Source: Glycine soja (taxonomy: Eukaryota > Streptophyta > Magnoliopsida > Fabales > Fabaceae). From it: DNA of 64,000 bases. The stretch covers positions 30,410,644 through 30,474,643 of the forward strand of contig NC_041016.1 in NCBI RefSeq assembly GCF_004193775.1. Reading direction: 5' to 3'. The position numbers and the translations under genes were made by a program. The notes beneath the pieces were generated by a model. The model did no database searches. It saw nothing but the letters and a program-made list of their open reading frames with translations, and had not been told where the DNA came from. The first letter of the stretch is position 1; every line of letters begins with the position of its first letter. Of this stretch, positions 20,811 through 33,091 are shown in pieces.

Positions 20811-22460
20811 TATTGAAAAATAGAATTACTTTGTTTATGTTATATCACATAAACAAGAAGAGCAAAAAATGGAGCTTGAAAAAAAAGACTTATTTTTATC
20901 TTAATTTTTTTATCTTATCTTTTTTTTTTCTATTTGATTTCGATTCATTATTATATTCTATTTTCTTCTATTTTTTAGTTTCCTAAAAATATATTTTACT
21001 TCATAAAATATTATTTATTTAATACACTGATCATAGAATAAAATTTAATAATATTATTAAATGTTCCTTAATTATTTATTTCTAATAATTTTACATTTTT
21101 CTAAGATACCGAAAAGATTTAAATAAAAAATACGAAATTAATCCCATGCACAATTTTGTTTGTCTGTGCATCCTAGGGTCAAAACTGAGTTCAAATAAGT
21201 AAACATAACTATAATAAAATAAAAGTTAATTAATAATATTCATGCTATAATCGAATGGAAAGGAAAGAAACGATGGGGAAAACCATGAATAACAAACAAA
21301 AAATTGCCTGCTTGGAAAAAAATGAAAAGGAACAAGAGTAAAAGGTTGACTTCAAAAAGAAAAAATCTAAAATTTTCTTTCCTTTTAGACTTTTTCCCGA
21401 ATTCAAAATTTAAATTTTTTTATTATTTTCTTTTTGTTACTCTAAACAAGTCTTAAATGTATTTATGGAGAGAAAATATTAAAAGAGGGAAAGTAATAAA
21501 TATGATAGGAATGTAATAGATGAAATGAAAGACACAATAAATGTGCACTTTTAATGATTCTAAAAGGAAGTTGCAGTTTGTCTTTTGCTGGTATAAACAG
21601 ACACACGTCATTGCATTTTTACAGAATTGCTTAACACACATAAATTGACCATTGGATCGAGAAGATAGGGTGCAATTGGGCAACAAGAATCAGGGAAGAG
21701 AACCAACAAGATACTAGTCATATGAGAGCACGCAGAGTAAGGGAAGGAAGAAGAGCTAAGGAGCATTTGAAGTACAAAGGTGAGTTTTTCAATTGTGTTT
21801 TTAATTTTCATTAGTGTTGCAACTAAGTTATCAATATTACAATTCAATTTGGGGACCTGTGGATCTATGACTTAGTAATCCAAATCTGAAACAATAAAGG
21901 GTTATTGTACCTAATTTTTGAAAATCACGGTGTTAAATTTGTAATATGTATAAAAACACATAGAGGGCATATATATAATTATGTAATCAAGTTTATTTCT
22001 CGGTTTCAGCTTTCAAAACTAAATATGACATCGATATGGGTGAGGGTGTCACAGAAATGGTTTTAAGCAAATCAAAAGAGTTTTTATGTAATTTGAGTAA
22101 AATGTAGGAGATATTATTGAAGGATGTTATTGTCTGTATCATTTTCTTTGTATGTAGACCTATCTTAAGATGAAAAATTTAGGTAAGACCCTTGATGTTT
22201 TTTAATTTTTTTTTTACATGTGACCCTTAGAAGTTAAAGCCTATCATTGTTCATAAATATTGGTTAGTACAAAGATCAAGCATACACATGGAGTATATTT
22301 TTTCTGGTTTATTGTAACAAACAAAAGTAGCTCATTTTTATGGTGACGTTTGATTTTATTGTCCGCAGGCTTCCACAATAGTAATTTTAAATCTTATAGA
22401 AAAAATATTATTTTGAAAATTGTTCTTTCAGCCAAATTTAAAAAATGATAGTAATACACA

Positions 22461-23520
22461 TGGGCTGACATAGCCTCTGAATTAGATGATGAGTCTGAAA
22501 TTGATCTAAAAACCTTAATCCAAAAAGCCAAAGGCACAAAAATTATTTGCAATTCTCCAAAAGAAAAACAAATAATAACCCCAATGGCAACACCAGCCCC
22601 AAAACCCACTAACAGTTATATTAACAAAAATAATTTTTCAAGTGTTTTGCAAATGGAGTCGGAATATTGGGAAAAGAATCCCTTTAAAGCTATAGCCAAG
22701 GTGTTTCCACCCGGATTCCATTTCAAACCAACAACAATCAACAAAACAAGGACCTTTTATGAATTCATTTTAATAGATTCAGACTCAGTTTCTATTAAAC
22801 ATTTCAAAGATCCAAAAGAACCCCTTTTAAACACTCACTCTACAATCCAAATTTTAAAAGTTCTGCAACCCAGACAATTTGGATCCAATTTGAATGAAAT
22901 CAAAAAAATTTCTATACCTTTTGATCCAAGAGGATACACCTATTGGGACTATATGGATGCCTAGACCAAAGTGTATTGACATCAAAACAACAAATATACG
23001 CACTCATGGCTTATTTACTTCAAGACTAACACAGTTTATAATTTTTCAAATTGGTTCCTTAAGTGGTGGTACTTTTTTGGACCAATCCCGAAAATTTTCC
23101 CTGAGCAGGTTCAACAAGGATTTGCACAGTTCAACAAGCATTTTAACTCTCAGGAATCACAAATTCTAGCAGATTTAAAATATTTTTCCAGTTTTACTTT
23201 GTCCTGGATATTTTCTTGGCAATACAGGTATAGCAAAACAGAAAACAACAAGCAATTTCCATCCCTTCAGCATGATGAATTTGTAAAGTGGTGGAATCAA
23301 TTTGACACATCAAAAGCACAACCAGATAAGGTGAAAATCTGGTTTAAAGCTCATCTAGAGTTCCTGAAAGCACCTGATCCAGAGACTTCTTTGTTTCTCA
23401 ATCAAAAGTCCCAATTAGCTGCCTTCCTAGCAAGATCTAACTCCAAGGAACATCTCATGAAAAAATTAAAAGAAGTTTTGCAATTACTCCAAATCCAATT
23501 GTTTTGGTATTTGTTTGAAT
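22461..23520 (+). pseudogene. Endogenous pararetrovirus-like ORF, truncated copy
   Basis: The sequence starts mid-gene and matches the ORF at 47472-48934 from about base 47793. Readable motifs in successive frames include FYEFILIDSDSVSIK, a W-rich patch (NWFLKWW) and KWWNQFDTSKAQPDKVKIWF. I relate this to the downstream ORF that follows reverse transcriptase in caulimovirus-like integrated sequences. The frame is broken near 22910 and again near 22962, and the 3' end lacks about 100 bases compared with the other copy. There is no start codon region, so it cannot be functional. The family link is from memory and position, not alignment. Confidence 0.6.
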
Positions 23521-23604
23521 GAACACTAATTTAGTTATCATCATTACTGTAGAAATAGTTTCGGTATTTGTAACCGTTACTGTAGCTACAGTCAAACTAA
23601 GTTT

Positions 23605-23732
23605 CTATAAAAGGAGGCCTCAACTCTATTGTGAGGTACCCTTTTTGAGAGAGAGATAGTCGGATAGATTGTTGGGAGAGAAGCTCTGGGAAACACTCTT
23701 TGTAAGCTTTTCTTTCGTTGTTATAAAATAAA
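23605..23732 (+). promoter_or_regulatory. Pararetrovirus-like promoter and polyadenylation signal
   Basis: CTATAAAAGG (23605-23614) is followed about 115 bases later by AATAAA (23727-23732). A TATA box closely followed by a poly(A) signal is the layout expected for the terminally redundant transcript of a plant pararetrovirus. It lies directly after the ORF. The other copy has the TATA box (49011-49018) but not the poly(A) part. Confidence 0.5.
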
Positions 23733-24060
23733 TTTGCAAGTTGCTTCTTTTATCTCCCTTCTCCCTCCTTACTGATTACTGCCATTTCAGTTTCTTCTCT
23801 TCTTCCTCCATAACTGATTCTGTGCGGACTACCGCCATTTCAATTTTCTTTTATGTTTAGTTATCATTTTTGAGCTTTAAGTTTTATTCTTCTTATTGTT
23901 TATTTTACCTGCATCTTAATACATTCAAACTATTTTAATTTGTTTCCTACTTCTATACTGTCCATTTGATCTATTCCACTGATCTCTTACATTTATGGTA
24001 ATATTTTATGTAACTGCAGTTTGCCTTAAACTTTTATGGTAATCCTTCAACGTCATATGG

Positions 24061-25643
24061 GAATTAAAGAGATTGATTAATGATTGTAAGTATAGATGTA
24101 TTGATGTACTACCATAACCACTAAAGAGAGAACTAAGAATCCATGGGCTTTGAAGTTTTTTACTTCTAAATATCCAATCAAATTGATGGGTTTTGTAGGA
24201 TATTAAAGATTAGAAAGAATAGATGGGAAAGTATTGTTTATTTTTAGCTTTTGCAACAGTAGTTAGTTAAGAAAGCTACAGAAAAGTTGCATTAGAGAAG
24301 CCTTTATTAGTTTGGAAGTTACATCGATATAAATTTTTGTATCAATTACATTTTGTTTGAGATAATTCTCTTTATTGTTGTGTGCGTACTAACAACTCAT
24401 ACTGTTATGTCAAATCTATCATGTATTGGTATCGTATTTTTGTTTTGCAGATTTATTGGTATCATATTGTATGTCAAATATATCATATTATATTAGTTGC
24501 ATGGAATAAGCTCTTAGATAAGCATGTTGCATAGTCAATTTGTGCATGGATCAGTTAGTGTCATGTTTATATTGTAAATGAGTTTAGAAACGATGGATGA
24601 AGATCAACAGAACTGGAAGGAAATGACTAACACAATGATGAAGATTAACAAAAAAAACAGAGGAAATGTTCAATGTTGTTCATGTAATGTATCACGTTAG
24701 AAATTTCAAGACTATTCTCAAATAAACATGACATGATATAAGACATTTGCTTATATTACTTTGTTTGTTAAATGTATCCTTATGGTGAAGTCAGTAGGTC
24801 ATTTACTATAAGATGGAAGGTTGAACTAGAGCATACTTGGCATCTACTAGACAATAGTGGCAACATGCACTCTATTACATACAACCAAGATCTGGTGAGC
24901 TCAACTCTACTAGTTGGATGGACAGAACTTAGATATTTTTATGGGCTCACTGAAAATCATCAAGTGACCTTGACCCACTTTGGGCAAAGTGTCTTCTTCC
25001 TTGTCATTATCAAAAGCAACTCTAAACCAAAAGCTTACCCTAAATGACACTCCTTGTACCACCAAGTTCCTAACTCAGTCACTTTCAAAGTCCTGCTGAG
25101 TGAGTACAAAGTCACTTGCGGCAATTTGGTGAGTAATTAAACACTCCTTTGTATGTCAAATTTTAAAATGATATACATATATAATATGAATTTAATGTTA
25201 ATTTCAGGATGTGTCGAGTACCATGTACTCCTTTATGAAAGCTGCAGGATTCACCAATTTGAACTTAGAAGGGATTACAAAGTATAGGATAGTTTATATT
25301 TGAATTCCCAGATACAACTTCTAACTTTATTCTATTTTGGATTTATTTGTAATTAAAGTACATTATACTATAGTATTACCGATCTGTAATTTTTTGTTTA
25401 TAAGTGTTAGTGGTATATATTTTGAGGGAATTGGAACATCCTAAACACATTTGTGGAAAATTTTTGTTTATAACTACTCTTGGTGCACGACATATTTTGT
25501 TTAGAACTCTTAGTGATATATTAATTTGTGTAATTTGTTTTATAAATTTAGCTTATTTTATGAGTTTTATACAACTTTCGATTAATAACCGATGTTAAAA
25601 GTTCTAAATAACCGATGTAAAAAATCTATTTCTAGTAGTAGTG
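24061..25643. mobile_element. CACTA element remnant in block B copy 1
   Basis: The right end reads CTAGTAGTAGTG, followed by TAA, preceded by subterminal AACCGATGT motifs. The left end is missing because of a deletion at 24060 relative to the copy at 49562-52223. Confidence 0.75.
24772..25303 (+). pseudogene. B3-domain-like gene fragment inside the CACTA element, copy 1
   Basis: Exon 1 (to 25128, donor GTGAGT) reads GWTELRYFYGLTENHQVTLT and, past a TGA that replaces the expected tryptophan codon, HQVPNSVTFKVLLSEYKVTC. Exon 2 (25208-25303, after TTTCAG) reads DVSSTMYSFMKAAGFTNLNL and ends in TGA. The GW...L..G....LTHFG..VF pattern resembles a plant B3 DNA-binding fold. The stop is shared with the second copy, so it predates the duplication. 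Either this is a pseudogene or the first ORF ends there. Confidence 0.45.
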
Positions 25644-26698
25644 TAATTTGGTTGTTCGAGTTTTGGTATGGTATAGAGTGTGGGGTATAATGGAGGTTCA
25701 TACAAGTTGGTCGTAGTTAGGACTACTCTTTGACTAGGTTTTCACCTCTTTATGTATTTATTTTACGTTGATCTAGGCTTGATTCTTTTTGTATTAATTT
25801 TGTCCTATTACTTTATCGGTAATACTCAATTTTGTTTTATTGTGGGCTATAATCATGTTACACTTTCTCTAGCCATAGGTTATCTTATGCACAATTATCA
25901 TTACACATACTTTTTTATATATTTTGGTGGTCACGAAGGCTTGCCTTATATCTATCTCTTTTGTGAAATGTGTGTGGTTTTGTTTGTATACAAGATTTAT
26001 ATTGTTTATGATGTATGCGATGATGTCTTGTAAATGTTTTTTTGAGAATGTTTGATTATATGGGAAAGTTTTAATTATTCGAGTTTTTAATATTGTGGTT
26101 TGATGCATTGCAAGTTATCTTTCGTATTTCAAAGTTCCTTTGAGAATGATGTAAGTTTAATTGTGACTACCTATTTAAAATATATAAAAGTTGAACTCCT
26201 TACTATTACGCTGCTATGTCAGCACAATTGTTGATTTTGGATGAAGGAGAGAATTCTTCTTTTGGGTCTATCACTTCTTTTTTCCTTCTCTCTTCTTCAA
26301 TGTTACTCACAACATAAAAATTGTATACCAAAAAAGTAAATATATTATCCTTTCTATATCATTAATTATAAATTTTGTTTAAATAATAATTTTGTATAAT
26401 TCATTAATATATATTTCTTTACACAATAAAATGTAATATAAAATATTATATTTTCCAACTCCTTTTTTAATTGGCTATTTTCATAATTGAAGTTATTAAT
26501 GTTACTTTGCAGACAAACATAACCTCCAAAAAAATATGTTTCTTTTCTATATATATGTATAATTCAGCCAAAAAATATGGATAATTAGATAAACAGATGG
26601 TTAAATTGTATTTAATGTTTACATTAAACGATTGTCATATGTTATTTCACTATGAAAATTGAAATTATTTTTCTAAATATAATTTTTATATTAAGTTT

Positions 26699-26701
<3 letters not shown>

Positions 26702-26748
<47 letters not shown>
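26702..26748. repeat. (TA)n microsatellite, block B copy 1
   Basis: TA run of about 47 bases; the equivalent in copy 2 (53060-53121) is about 62 bases. Confidence 0.95.
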
Positions 26749-26929
26749 CTTTAAATAAAAATTGATCCATAATTTCCTATCTCTATATTTTTATATTAGC
26801 ATGTTTATTTAATTTTATATTTATTTATTTATTTGAGATGTTTTTTTTACTGTCTTAACAATGGTTTTCAATTTCACTTATTTAATAAATAAATAATTGT
26901 AATTCAATTAAGTTTATATCATACTTTTT

Positions 26930-28065
26930 TTGCTTATAATATTTATTTTATATTTTATTTACTATAATAATTTTAATAATTTACAAACAATTATTATTTT
27001 AAAAAAAATAGAGCAACATCAAATAAAAAAACTATCTTTTTCAAGTTCTGTCAACATTGATCTTGATAGGAAAATGTCAAAAAAAAAGAATATCTTTGTC
27101 ATGCATAATGTCCATGAAATGGGTATGAGAATCACAATTCATGCAACAATCAATGAAATTGACGATACTTTTGGTTGAAATTATGTTGCATGTGAGAGAT
27201 GCCAAAAGAAAGTTACAAAAGAGAAAAATCAATACACTTGTAGAGAATGTAAAAAGTCATCCAATTATATAATAACAAGGTTTAATATTTGTATATAATG
27301 AATTATTTTTTATAACATAATTAAATAAATATTACAATTCTTAAAATCTTTTTAGGTTCAAGATACAATTCAAAGTCTCCGATGATACTGGTATAACAAT
27401 ATTCACAATATTTGATTGAGATGCATAACAAATTCTAAACACAATAGCATCTGAACTCCTTCACACCCAAGATGTAAAATATGGCTGACATACCCCCAAT
27501 GTTGTATACCCTTTGCAAACACACTTTTAATTTTGAAATCAAGCTCACAACTTGAAGGAAGGGTTTCAAACCTATACCATCACAATGACTTTTATCCAAC
27601 AAAATATCATTTAGCATGATCCTCTCCTCAAAGAAATTAAACAGGTAACCATATTTATAATTTATTTACATTTTTGTCCACTAATTAATATTTTTATTGA
27701 AAAAAGGAGTCCACTTCACCCCAACAAACAACATCAAATGAGTGAGATGGAGAACTAATTATAAGTCAAAGTCCAAAGCTATAAGCATCCAACAAGTTAA
27801 AAGGTGCAGCTTCATCATTTAATGAAAAAGTTTATCAAATCTCACAAAAAAGGCTAATAAACAAGTTTTCACAGGTCAAAGTTCAAAGCTACAAGCATCC
27901 GAGAAGTCAAAATATGTATCTTCATCATCAAATGAAGTTTATTCAGTCTCAACAAGTTAATTAAGGAGAAAGACGCATAAACAAATTGTTTTGACATCAA
28001 AGTTTAAAAAGAAGCGCACCAAAGAAAACAAAATTCAACATCAGGTCACCAGCAAAAGAAAATAA
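26930..28065 (+). pseudogene. RPA1-like pseudogene with zinc finger, most complete copy
   Basis: The first exon (to 27279, AACAAG|GT) contains a four-cysteine zinc finger, CERCQKKV...YTCRECK, of the kind in the C-terminal domain of replication protein A 70-kDa-like proteins. The next exon (27356-27644, after TTTTTAG) joins in phase as R-FKIQFKVSDDTGITIFTIFD. The tail ends at about 28065 with a lysine-rich terminus (FKKKRTKEN...SKRK) that units 1-3 have lost. A TGA sits where FGWNY would be expected, and further stops follow (FD, stop, DA, stop), so it is dead. Plant Helitrons carry RPA-like genes, but host RPA relatives look similar; I cannot tell which this is. Confidence 0.65.
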
Positions 28066-28179
28066 ATACAAACCTACATAATTTGTCACTCATAAATATA
28101 AAGGGAAATAATTAAAATACATTGAGCAAACCTACATAATTTGTCATCAAATTAAATCAAACACATAAAAATTAATAAA

Positions 28180-28455
28180 CTATATAGCAAAATTTATAGT
28201 GTTGGAAATGAAGTTGGAATCGCCTGCATGAAGGAAGAAACAAAAAGAATAAAAGGAAAAGAGAAGAAGATTGAGATGAGAAAGATGGAGAAAGAGAAGA
28301 TTGAGGGAGAAAACGCAGAGGGAGAAAACACAACAACGGAGAAAACTCACGAGAGAGAAGAAAGAGTAATGGATAAGATACGCACAATTATGAGTATTAA
28401 GCGGAATTAAATGAGCCGTTAAATCCGCCAATCAGGAAGCAACACGTGGCAAGGG
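28180..28455 (-). promoter_or_regulatory. Promoter-like region with G-box and CCAAT box, unit 3
   Basis: Same arrangement as at 12380-12645: plus-strand CCAATCAG and ACACGTGGC near 28428-28450, with a CT-rich leader on the minus strand. No full gene follows. Confidence 0.4.
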
Positions 28456-28917
28456 TGCTCGAAATTGAAGCCCTAAAACCCGCACCACTAAATTTTGTCT
28501 TTTCTTGTATTTTAATTAAACACTTATCATACATTATGAAGGAATAACGTAGAAATGGCAAAAAGATAATCTGAGGTGGAGAGCTTGCATGCAAATCCAG
28601 ATAATTAAGCACTGAGGAAAATGCATAAAAATTATAGCTTACCTCGTAGACTATCTCCTAAAACTCAAAACAATATCAGAAATATGAGTTTAAGGAAAAA
28701 ATAGCAACGAAGCATCCAAAAAAACCGCAAAAAGTCAGACAAAAAAAATATGTTCATAATCATTAGAAGTTCAGCATAAAGGGGAAGAAATTGTTTCATA
28801 CCCTATGGTATTTGACTAACAAGATTAAGCAAAATATAAATCAAATCAAAGCCCAAAAATATATAGTTGTTTGTAGGATGGTCTTTAACTGGAAAGAGTG
28901 TCATCCTATATAACTTC

Positions 28918-31900
28918 TGAAAGGGAAATACTGGAAATTATAGAATGTACTCGTTTTATTCCCGTACTAAAAATGAGAATCAACCTTGAAGAGTACAGTG
29001 TGTAAAATTAGAAGGACTAAGTACAATAGTCACAGAGAGAAAAGGAAGAAGAAAGAGAAATGTTCACTCATAACCACCCTCCCTCACTACTCCTACTCTC
29101 CCCTCTAAATACCACTATTAGTTGGTTACATAATCCACCAACCTAGAGTTGGGTTTTCTCTCTGTCCCACTCTTTCTGTTACCTATAGTGGATACGTGAG
29201 ATTTGGCAAATATTCCCCTTTGTTGAGTTGTCTCAATTGAGTCATTTTTTCCTTCTAGAAGCTTTCCTTTATCTGAGATCATTACAATGCCATCCCTTTT
29301 TAAAACAACCTTGTCCTCAAGGTTGAAGTTAGGAAAGTTAGCTTGGAATTCAGCAACATTCTCCCAAGTAGCTTTTGCCTCATCAGTTCCCTCACATTGC
29401 ACTAACACTTGAGGTACTTTCTGGTTGCCTTATAGCAGAGTTCTGACCTGCAACAACTTACTAGGCATGATAATTGGTCCACTTTCTATTGTGGTTAAAG
29501 GTAAAGGTAAAGGCAAGTATTGTTCTCCTGGTGTTCCTTTAAACAACTTCAGCTGAGAGACTTGGAAGACATTGTGTATTCTAGCTTCTGCAGGTAACTC
29601 TAACTTGTAGGCCACTGCTCCTACTTTGGCCAAAATTTTAAAGGGGCCAAAGAAGCGCATTCCCAGCTTATGATTCTTTCTAAGAGCAGCTGAATGTTGT
29701 TTGTATGGTTGTACTTTAACTAGAACCAAGTCTCCCACCTGTAGATTGACATCTTTTCTTTTCTTATCAGCCTGATTCTTCATATATGTCTGAGCCTTCA
29801 TCAAATTATCCTTCAATTGTCTCAAAAGTTCATCTATAGCAGTCAATTGCTCTTGCACAGTTGGAACATCAGTGATTTCTGGTTGATATCTCACCAAAGT
29901 AGGTGGATCTCTACCATACAAAGCTTTGAATGGTGTCATTTGAATACTCGTGTGATAAGCAGTATTGTACCAATATTCTGCCCATGCTAGCGCCTTGTAC
30001 CAACCCTTTGGATTCTCAAATGTGAAGCACCTCAAAAACATCTCTAAACATTTGTTTAATACTTCGGATTGACCATCCATAGCAATATCTTCCCACACTT
30101 GTGATGGAATGGGTAGTGGTTGCAATAATCCTGCAGGTAGAGAAGTTGCTGTTTTAGCTCTCTGACAGATGTCACAACTCTGCACAAAGCTGTTTACATC
30201 CTTCTTCAATGATGTCCAGTAGAATTGGCTTGCAATTCTAGCTGTAGTTCTTTTTATCCCAGCATGCCCCCTATGGGAGAGTTATGAAATTCTTTTAGCA
30301 GCTTTTGAATCAATTCTTTTTCCTCAGGAATTACTACCCGATTCTTCCAATACAACAAATTACCCTTGATTGTGTAATGTCTCTGTGATTCTGGTTGTTG
30401 TTTACACAACTATATCAATTCCCGCAATGCAACATTCTCTGTAGTGGCTTGTTCAATCTTCTGCAGTATACTAGCTTGAGGTTCAGACCAAGACAGCATC
30501 ATCATTCGTGACAATGATGTCCAGCAGTGGCTAGTAACTTCAGGAATTTTGCAATTCTAGGTTGAATGAAGTTATCAGAACTTCTTCCATCAACTAAAAC
30601 CTGCACAGAAATTTTTCCAATTTGACCTTGAAACCTCAATGTTCCAACACTAGTAGAACCATTCAGCGCATTTAATGACAAGTGATGCTCAGTATGCTCA
30701 CTTTCCACTAATGCTTCACCCTTGTCTGGTGGTACTACACCACTTTCACTGTCCTCAGAATTCTCTGTATCATCAAATAGTAACATCATGATCTGCTTGT
30801 TGAGGCACTTGTGAGCCGTTGAGAATTTTTCATCACACCAGTAGCATAATCCTTTGTCCCTTCTAAGTTGAATTTCGGCTGCTGAAAATTGTTTGATATT
30901 GGGGTTCTTTTGGTTAGGGTGCATTGGTCTAGTGGGGGGTGTTTGTAGTAAAGGTGGGTTTCCTATTTTGTGGTTGGTTTCATTTTTGTTTGGACTGAAG
31001 AGAGTTCTATTGGGTTGTTGTGGGTTTGTGTTTGGGCTTTTTGGTGGTTTAGAGTTATTCTGGGTTTGTGTTTGGGTGTATTTTTCTTCATAGACTTTAG
31101 GTAAGGATATAGCCTTAACCAAGTTAATGGGTGAGTGTATCAGGACATCCCTATGAATTTCTGGGTTCAATCCACTAATGAAGCAATCTATGAGAGCTTC
31201 ATTACTAATGCCATAGACTCTGTTCGACAGGGCAGTGAATTGCAAGTAGTATTCAACAACAGAACCAGTCTAGGTTAATTTGAAGAGTGTTGCTCTTGGG
31301 CATTCATATATGGATGGGCCATAATCGTGCTCAAGGGCTCTGGTAAAGTCTTTCCAGGAAGTGAATGAGTTTGTTTTCTACATCATTTGGAACCAAGGTA
31401 CTACATCTTGATCCAGATGAACTGAGGTAATGGTCAATCTCTCGCTATCAACTGTCCCATAATAATCAAAAAATTGCTCAGCACGAAAAATCCACTCGAG
31501 GACGTTCTTACCATCAAATCTAGGAAAATCCAGCTTGATATTGCGTACCAGAAATGGTGATTTCTGTGAGCTCGCAGCCCCATGGGGAGATGTCGGAATC
31601 ATCTTGTTCTGGATCAAAGAATCAAGCGCCGATGAGATGAAATTGAACTTGGAATCGTTACTCTGTTGCATTCCTTCTAACCGATCTAGCAAGCTTTTGT
31701 TCGTGAACTCCAATCGAGACATTTGAGCTTGCACATTCTGAATCGTCTCTGCGTTGTGCTTGACATCAGCACTGAGCTCCTTCGTTCGCGTGTTATCTGC
31801 CATGGTGTGATGAAAGCACCAATGAAAGGAAAATACTGGAAATTATAGAATGTACTCATTTTGTTCCCGTACTAAAAATGAGAATCAACCTCTAAGAGTA

Positions 31901-32014
31901 CAGCGTGTACAATTAGAAGGACTGAGTACAATAGTCACAGAGAGAAAAAGAAGAAGAAAAAGAAATGTTCACTCATAACCACCCTCTCTCACTACACCTT
32001 CTCTCCCCTCTAAA
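28918..32014 (-). mobile_element. Internally deleted Ty3/gypsy (chromovirus-like) retrotransposon
   Basis: Two 192-base direct repeats at 28918-29109 and 31823-32014 act as LTRs. Next to the right LTR, on the minus strand, is TTGGTGCTTTCATC (primer-binding-site position), then the gag ATG at 31803. Gag, zinc knuckle, protease, part of integrase and a chromodomain-like tail are present in the right order. The reverse transcriptase/RNase H and the integrase core are gone. At about 3.1 kb it is much shorter than an autonomous gypsy element. I see no clear target duplication. Confidence 0.8.
29118..31803 (-). pseudogene. Defective gypsy gag-pol
   Basis: Gag runs from 31803 (MADNTRTKELS) through LDFPRFDGKNVLEWIFRAEQ, with stops near 31378 and 31270, to a zinc knuckle CYWCDEKFSTAHKC at about 30850. 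A protease follows with VLVDGRSSDNF, where the usual glycine after DG has changed. At about 30500 the sequence jumps from protease straight to the end of RNase H; the whole reverse transcriptase is missing. The integrase HHCC zinc region (to CDIC) has a stop and a frame change. A second deletion joins WEDIAMD to GQSEV, removing the core with two of the catalytic acidic residues. A chromodomain-like end ([17 protein letters not shown]) closes it. Confidence 0.8.
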
Positions 32015-32657
32015 AAATCCAACCATATGCATTCAGAAAAAGGAAAAGATCTCAGGAAAACACCATAAAAAAACAAGAAAAAATATTTAAGCTAAAGAAA
32101 ATAGGGGATTTATTCCCCAAAATTTGACAACCAAAAGGAAGGCCAAACCAAAGTTGATGCCTATGTGAAAAGGTATTACCTTCATTCACCACAACCAAAG
32201 AGAACATCGTACCAAACTAAACTACAAAACAAACGGGAACGACCTCAAATAGAAAAAAGCAAAGTAAAGAAAAATCCAAAAAGCACATGTAATAAAACAC
32301 AAAATAGAGGAAATAGAAGGACACAACAAGCATGCAGTAAAAGAAACCCAAAAACAAAGGAGAACAACCTGGAGAAAAGCCCGACAAATCAACTGATACA
32401 AACTGTGCATGAAAATGGAAATCCATAGCAGCTGACAAACTCAATTGGAACTGAAAACAAGAAAAAATTAAGAAAAAAGAAAGCAAATGGAAGACCATAA
32501 ATGCATACATATTAAATATAATTGAACCACGATGGAAACATCTTACCAACCTAACCATTGATTCAATTCTGCGAAAAAATTGGAAGACCATAGCAGGTGG
32601 CCAAAATAAGGAAACAGAGGAAAAATCGAGAACAAAAAAAGCAACATATTGATTCTC

Positions 32658-32659
<2 letters not shown>
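32015..32659. other. Unidentified stretch between gypsy element and microsatellite
   Basis: A-rich sequence found only in unit 3, in place of the NTH1-like fragment of unit 2. It has a plus-strand frame of 87 codons and a hydrophobic minus-strand frame that ends in translated TA repeat. I see no recognisable protein. Confidence 0.4.

Positions 32660-32712
<53 letters not shown>
32660..32712. repeat. (TA)n microsatellite, unit 3
   Basis: TA run of about 53 bases, equivalent to 14870-14938. Confidence 0.95.
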
Positions 32713-32717
<5 letters not shown>

Positions 32718-33040
32718 GGTATCCAAATATATTAATCATGCTTGTCCTATCTGAACATATATAACACCACACCAATCAGAAAGAAGTGGTTGTAAGTTCA
32801 CTGTATCAATAGAAATCATCAGAGAAACTAATCTAACTCAACAAATGCAGAAAGACATAAAGTAACTTTATTTTTTATATCTCATACATTACATGTAATT
32901 TAATATTTTGAGTATAGTATTGAATTGAATTAGTCATTGCCATGATGATTGAATCATGATACACGAGCCAGAAAGATTAATAAGATCATTATCAAGCACA
33001 AGCAGAAAGAACAAACTTTTTTTAATCACTGAATACCGTC

Positions 33041-33091
33041 CTTAAGGATAACCATGACAGCTACCATCACTATCCAGGACAGAGCATAAAC
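33041..33091 (-). pseudogene. Hydrophobic exon-like fragment, unit 3
   Basis: After a CTTCAG acceptor the minus strand reads VYALSWIVMVAVMVILK, a single membrane-segment-like stretch, then soon a stop. It is reminiscent of the C-terminal membrane region of callose synthases. The evidence is 17 residues only. Confidence 0.35.

Larger units (their letters stand above)
13094..22460 (+). repeat. Segmental duplication unit 2 (truncated before the FDM-like gene)
   Basis: Collinear with unit 1 from its first base. It has about 1.9 kb more between the gypsy LTR and the TauE/SafE-like exons, and about 0.8 kb less inside the CACTA element. Homology to unit 1 ends at 22460, equivalent to about 8783 in unit 1, some 180 bases before the FDM-like start codon. 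Pararetrovirus-derived sequence follows directly. Bases 13094-13725 have no recognisable gene. Confidence 0.9.
22461..28077 (+). repeat. Duplicated block B, copy 1
   Basis: This runs collinear with 47793-54694: pararetrovirus ORF tail, CACTA element with a B3-like fragment, then the RPA1-like pseudogene. Compared with copy 2 it lacks about 1.1 kb including the left end of the CACTA element (junction at about 24060) and about 0.3 kb of right subterminal repeats; it has about 0.2 kb more near 25715-25930. Bases 25644-26929 hold no gene I recognise. Confidence 0.85.

Noticed and set aside
25752..26108. Hydrophobic frame on the plus strand (MYLFYVDLGLIL...) as a membrane protein
   Set aside because: About 220 bases of it are missing in block B copy 2, there is no splice context, and T-rich DNA gives hydrophobic frames by chance.
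28918..32014. A complete autonomous retrotransposon
   Set aside because: Reverse transcriptase/RNase H and the integrase core are deleted and several stops are present.
32217..32726. 169-codon minus-strand frame with a long YIYI stretch
   Set aside because: The N-terminus is translated TA repeat and the rest is only hydrophobic noise; it is not conserved in unit 2.
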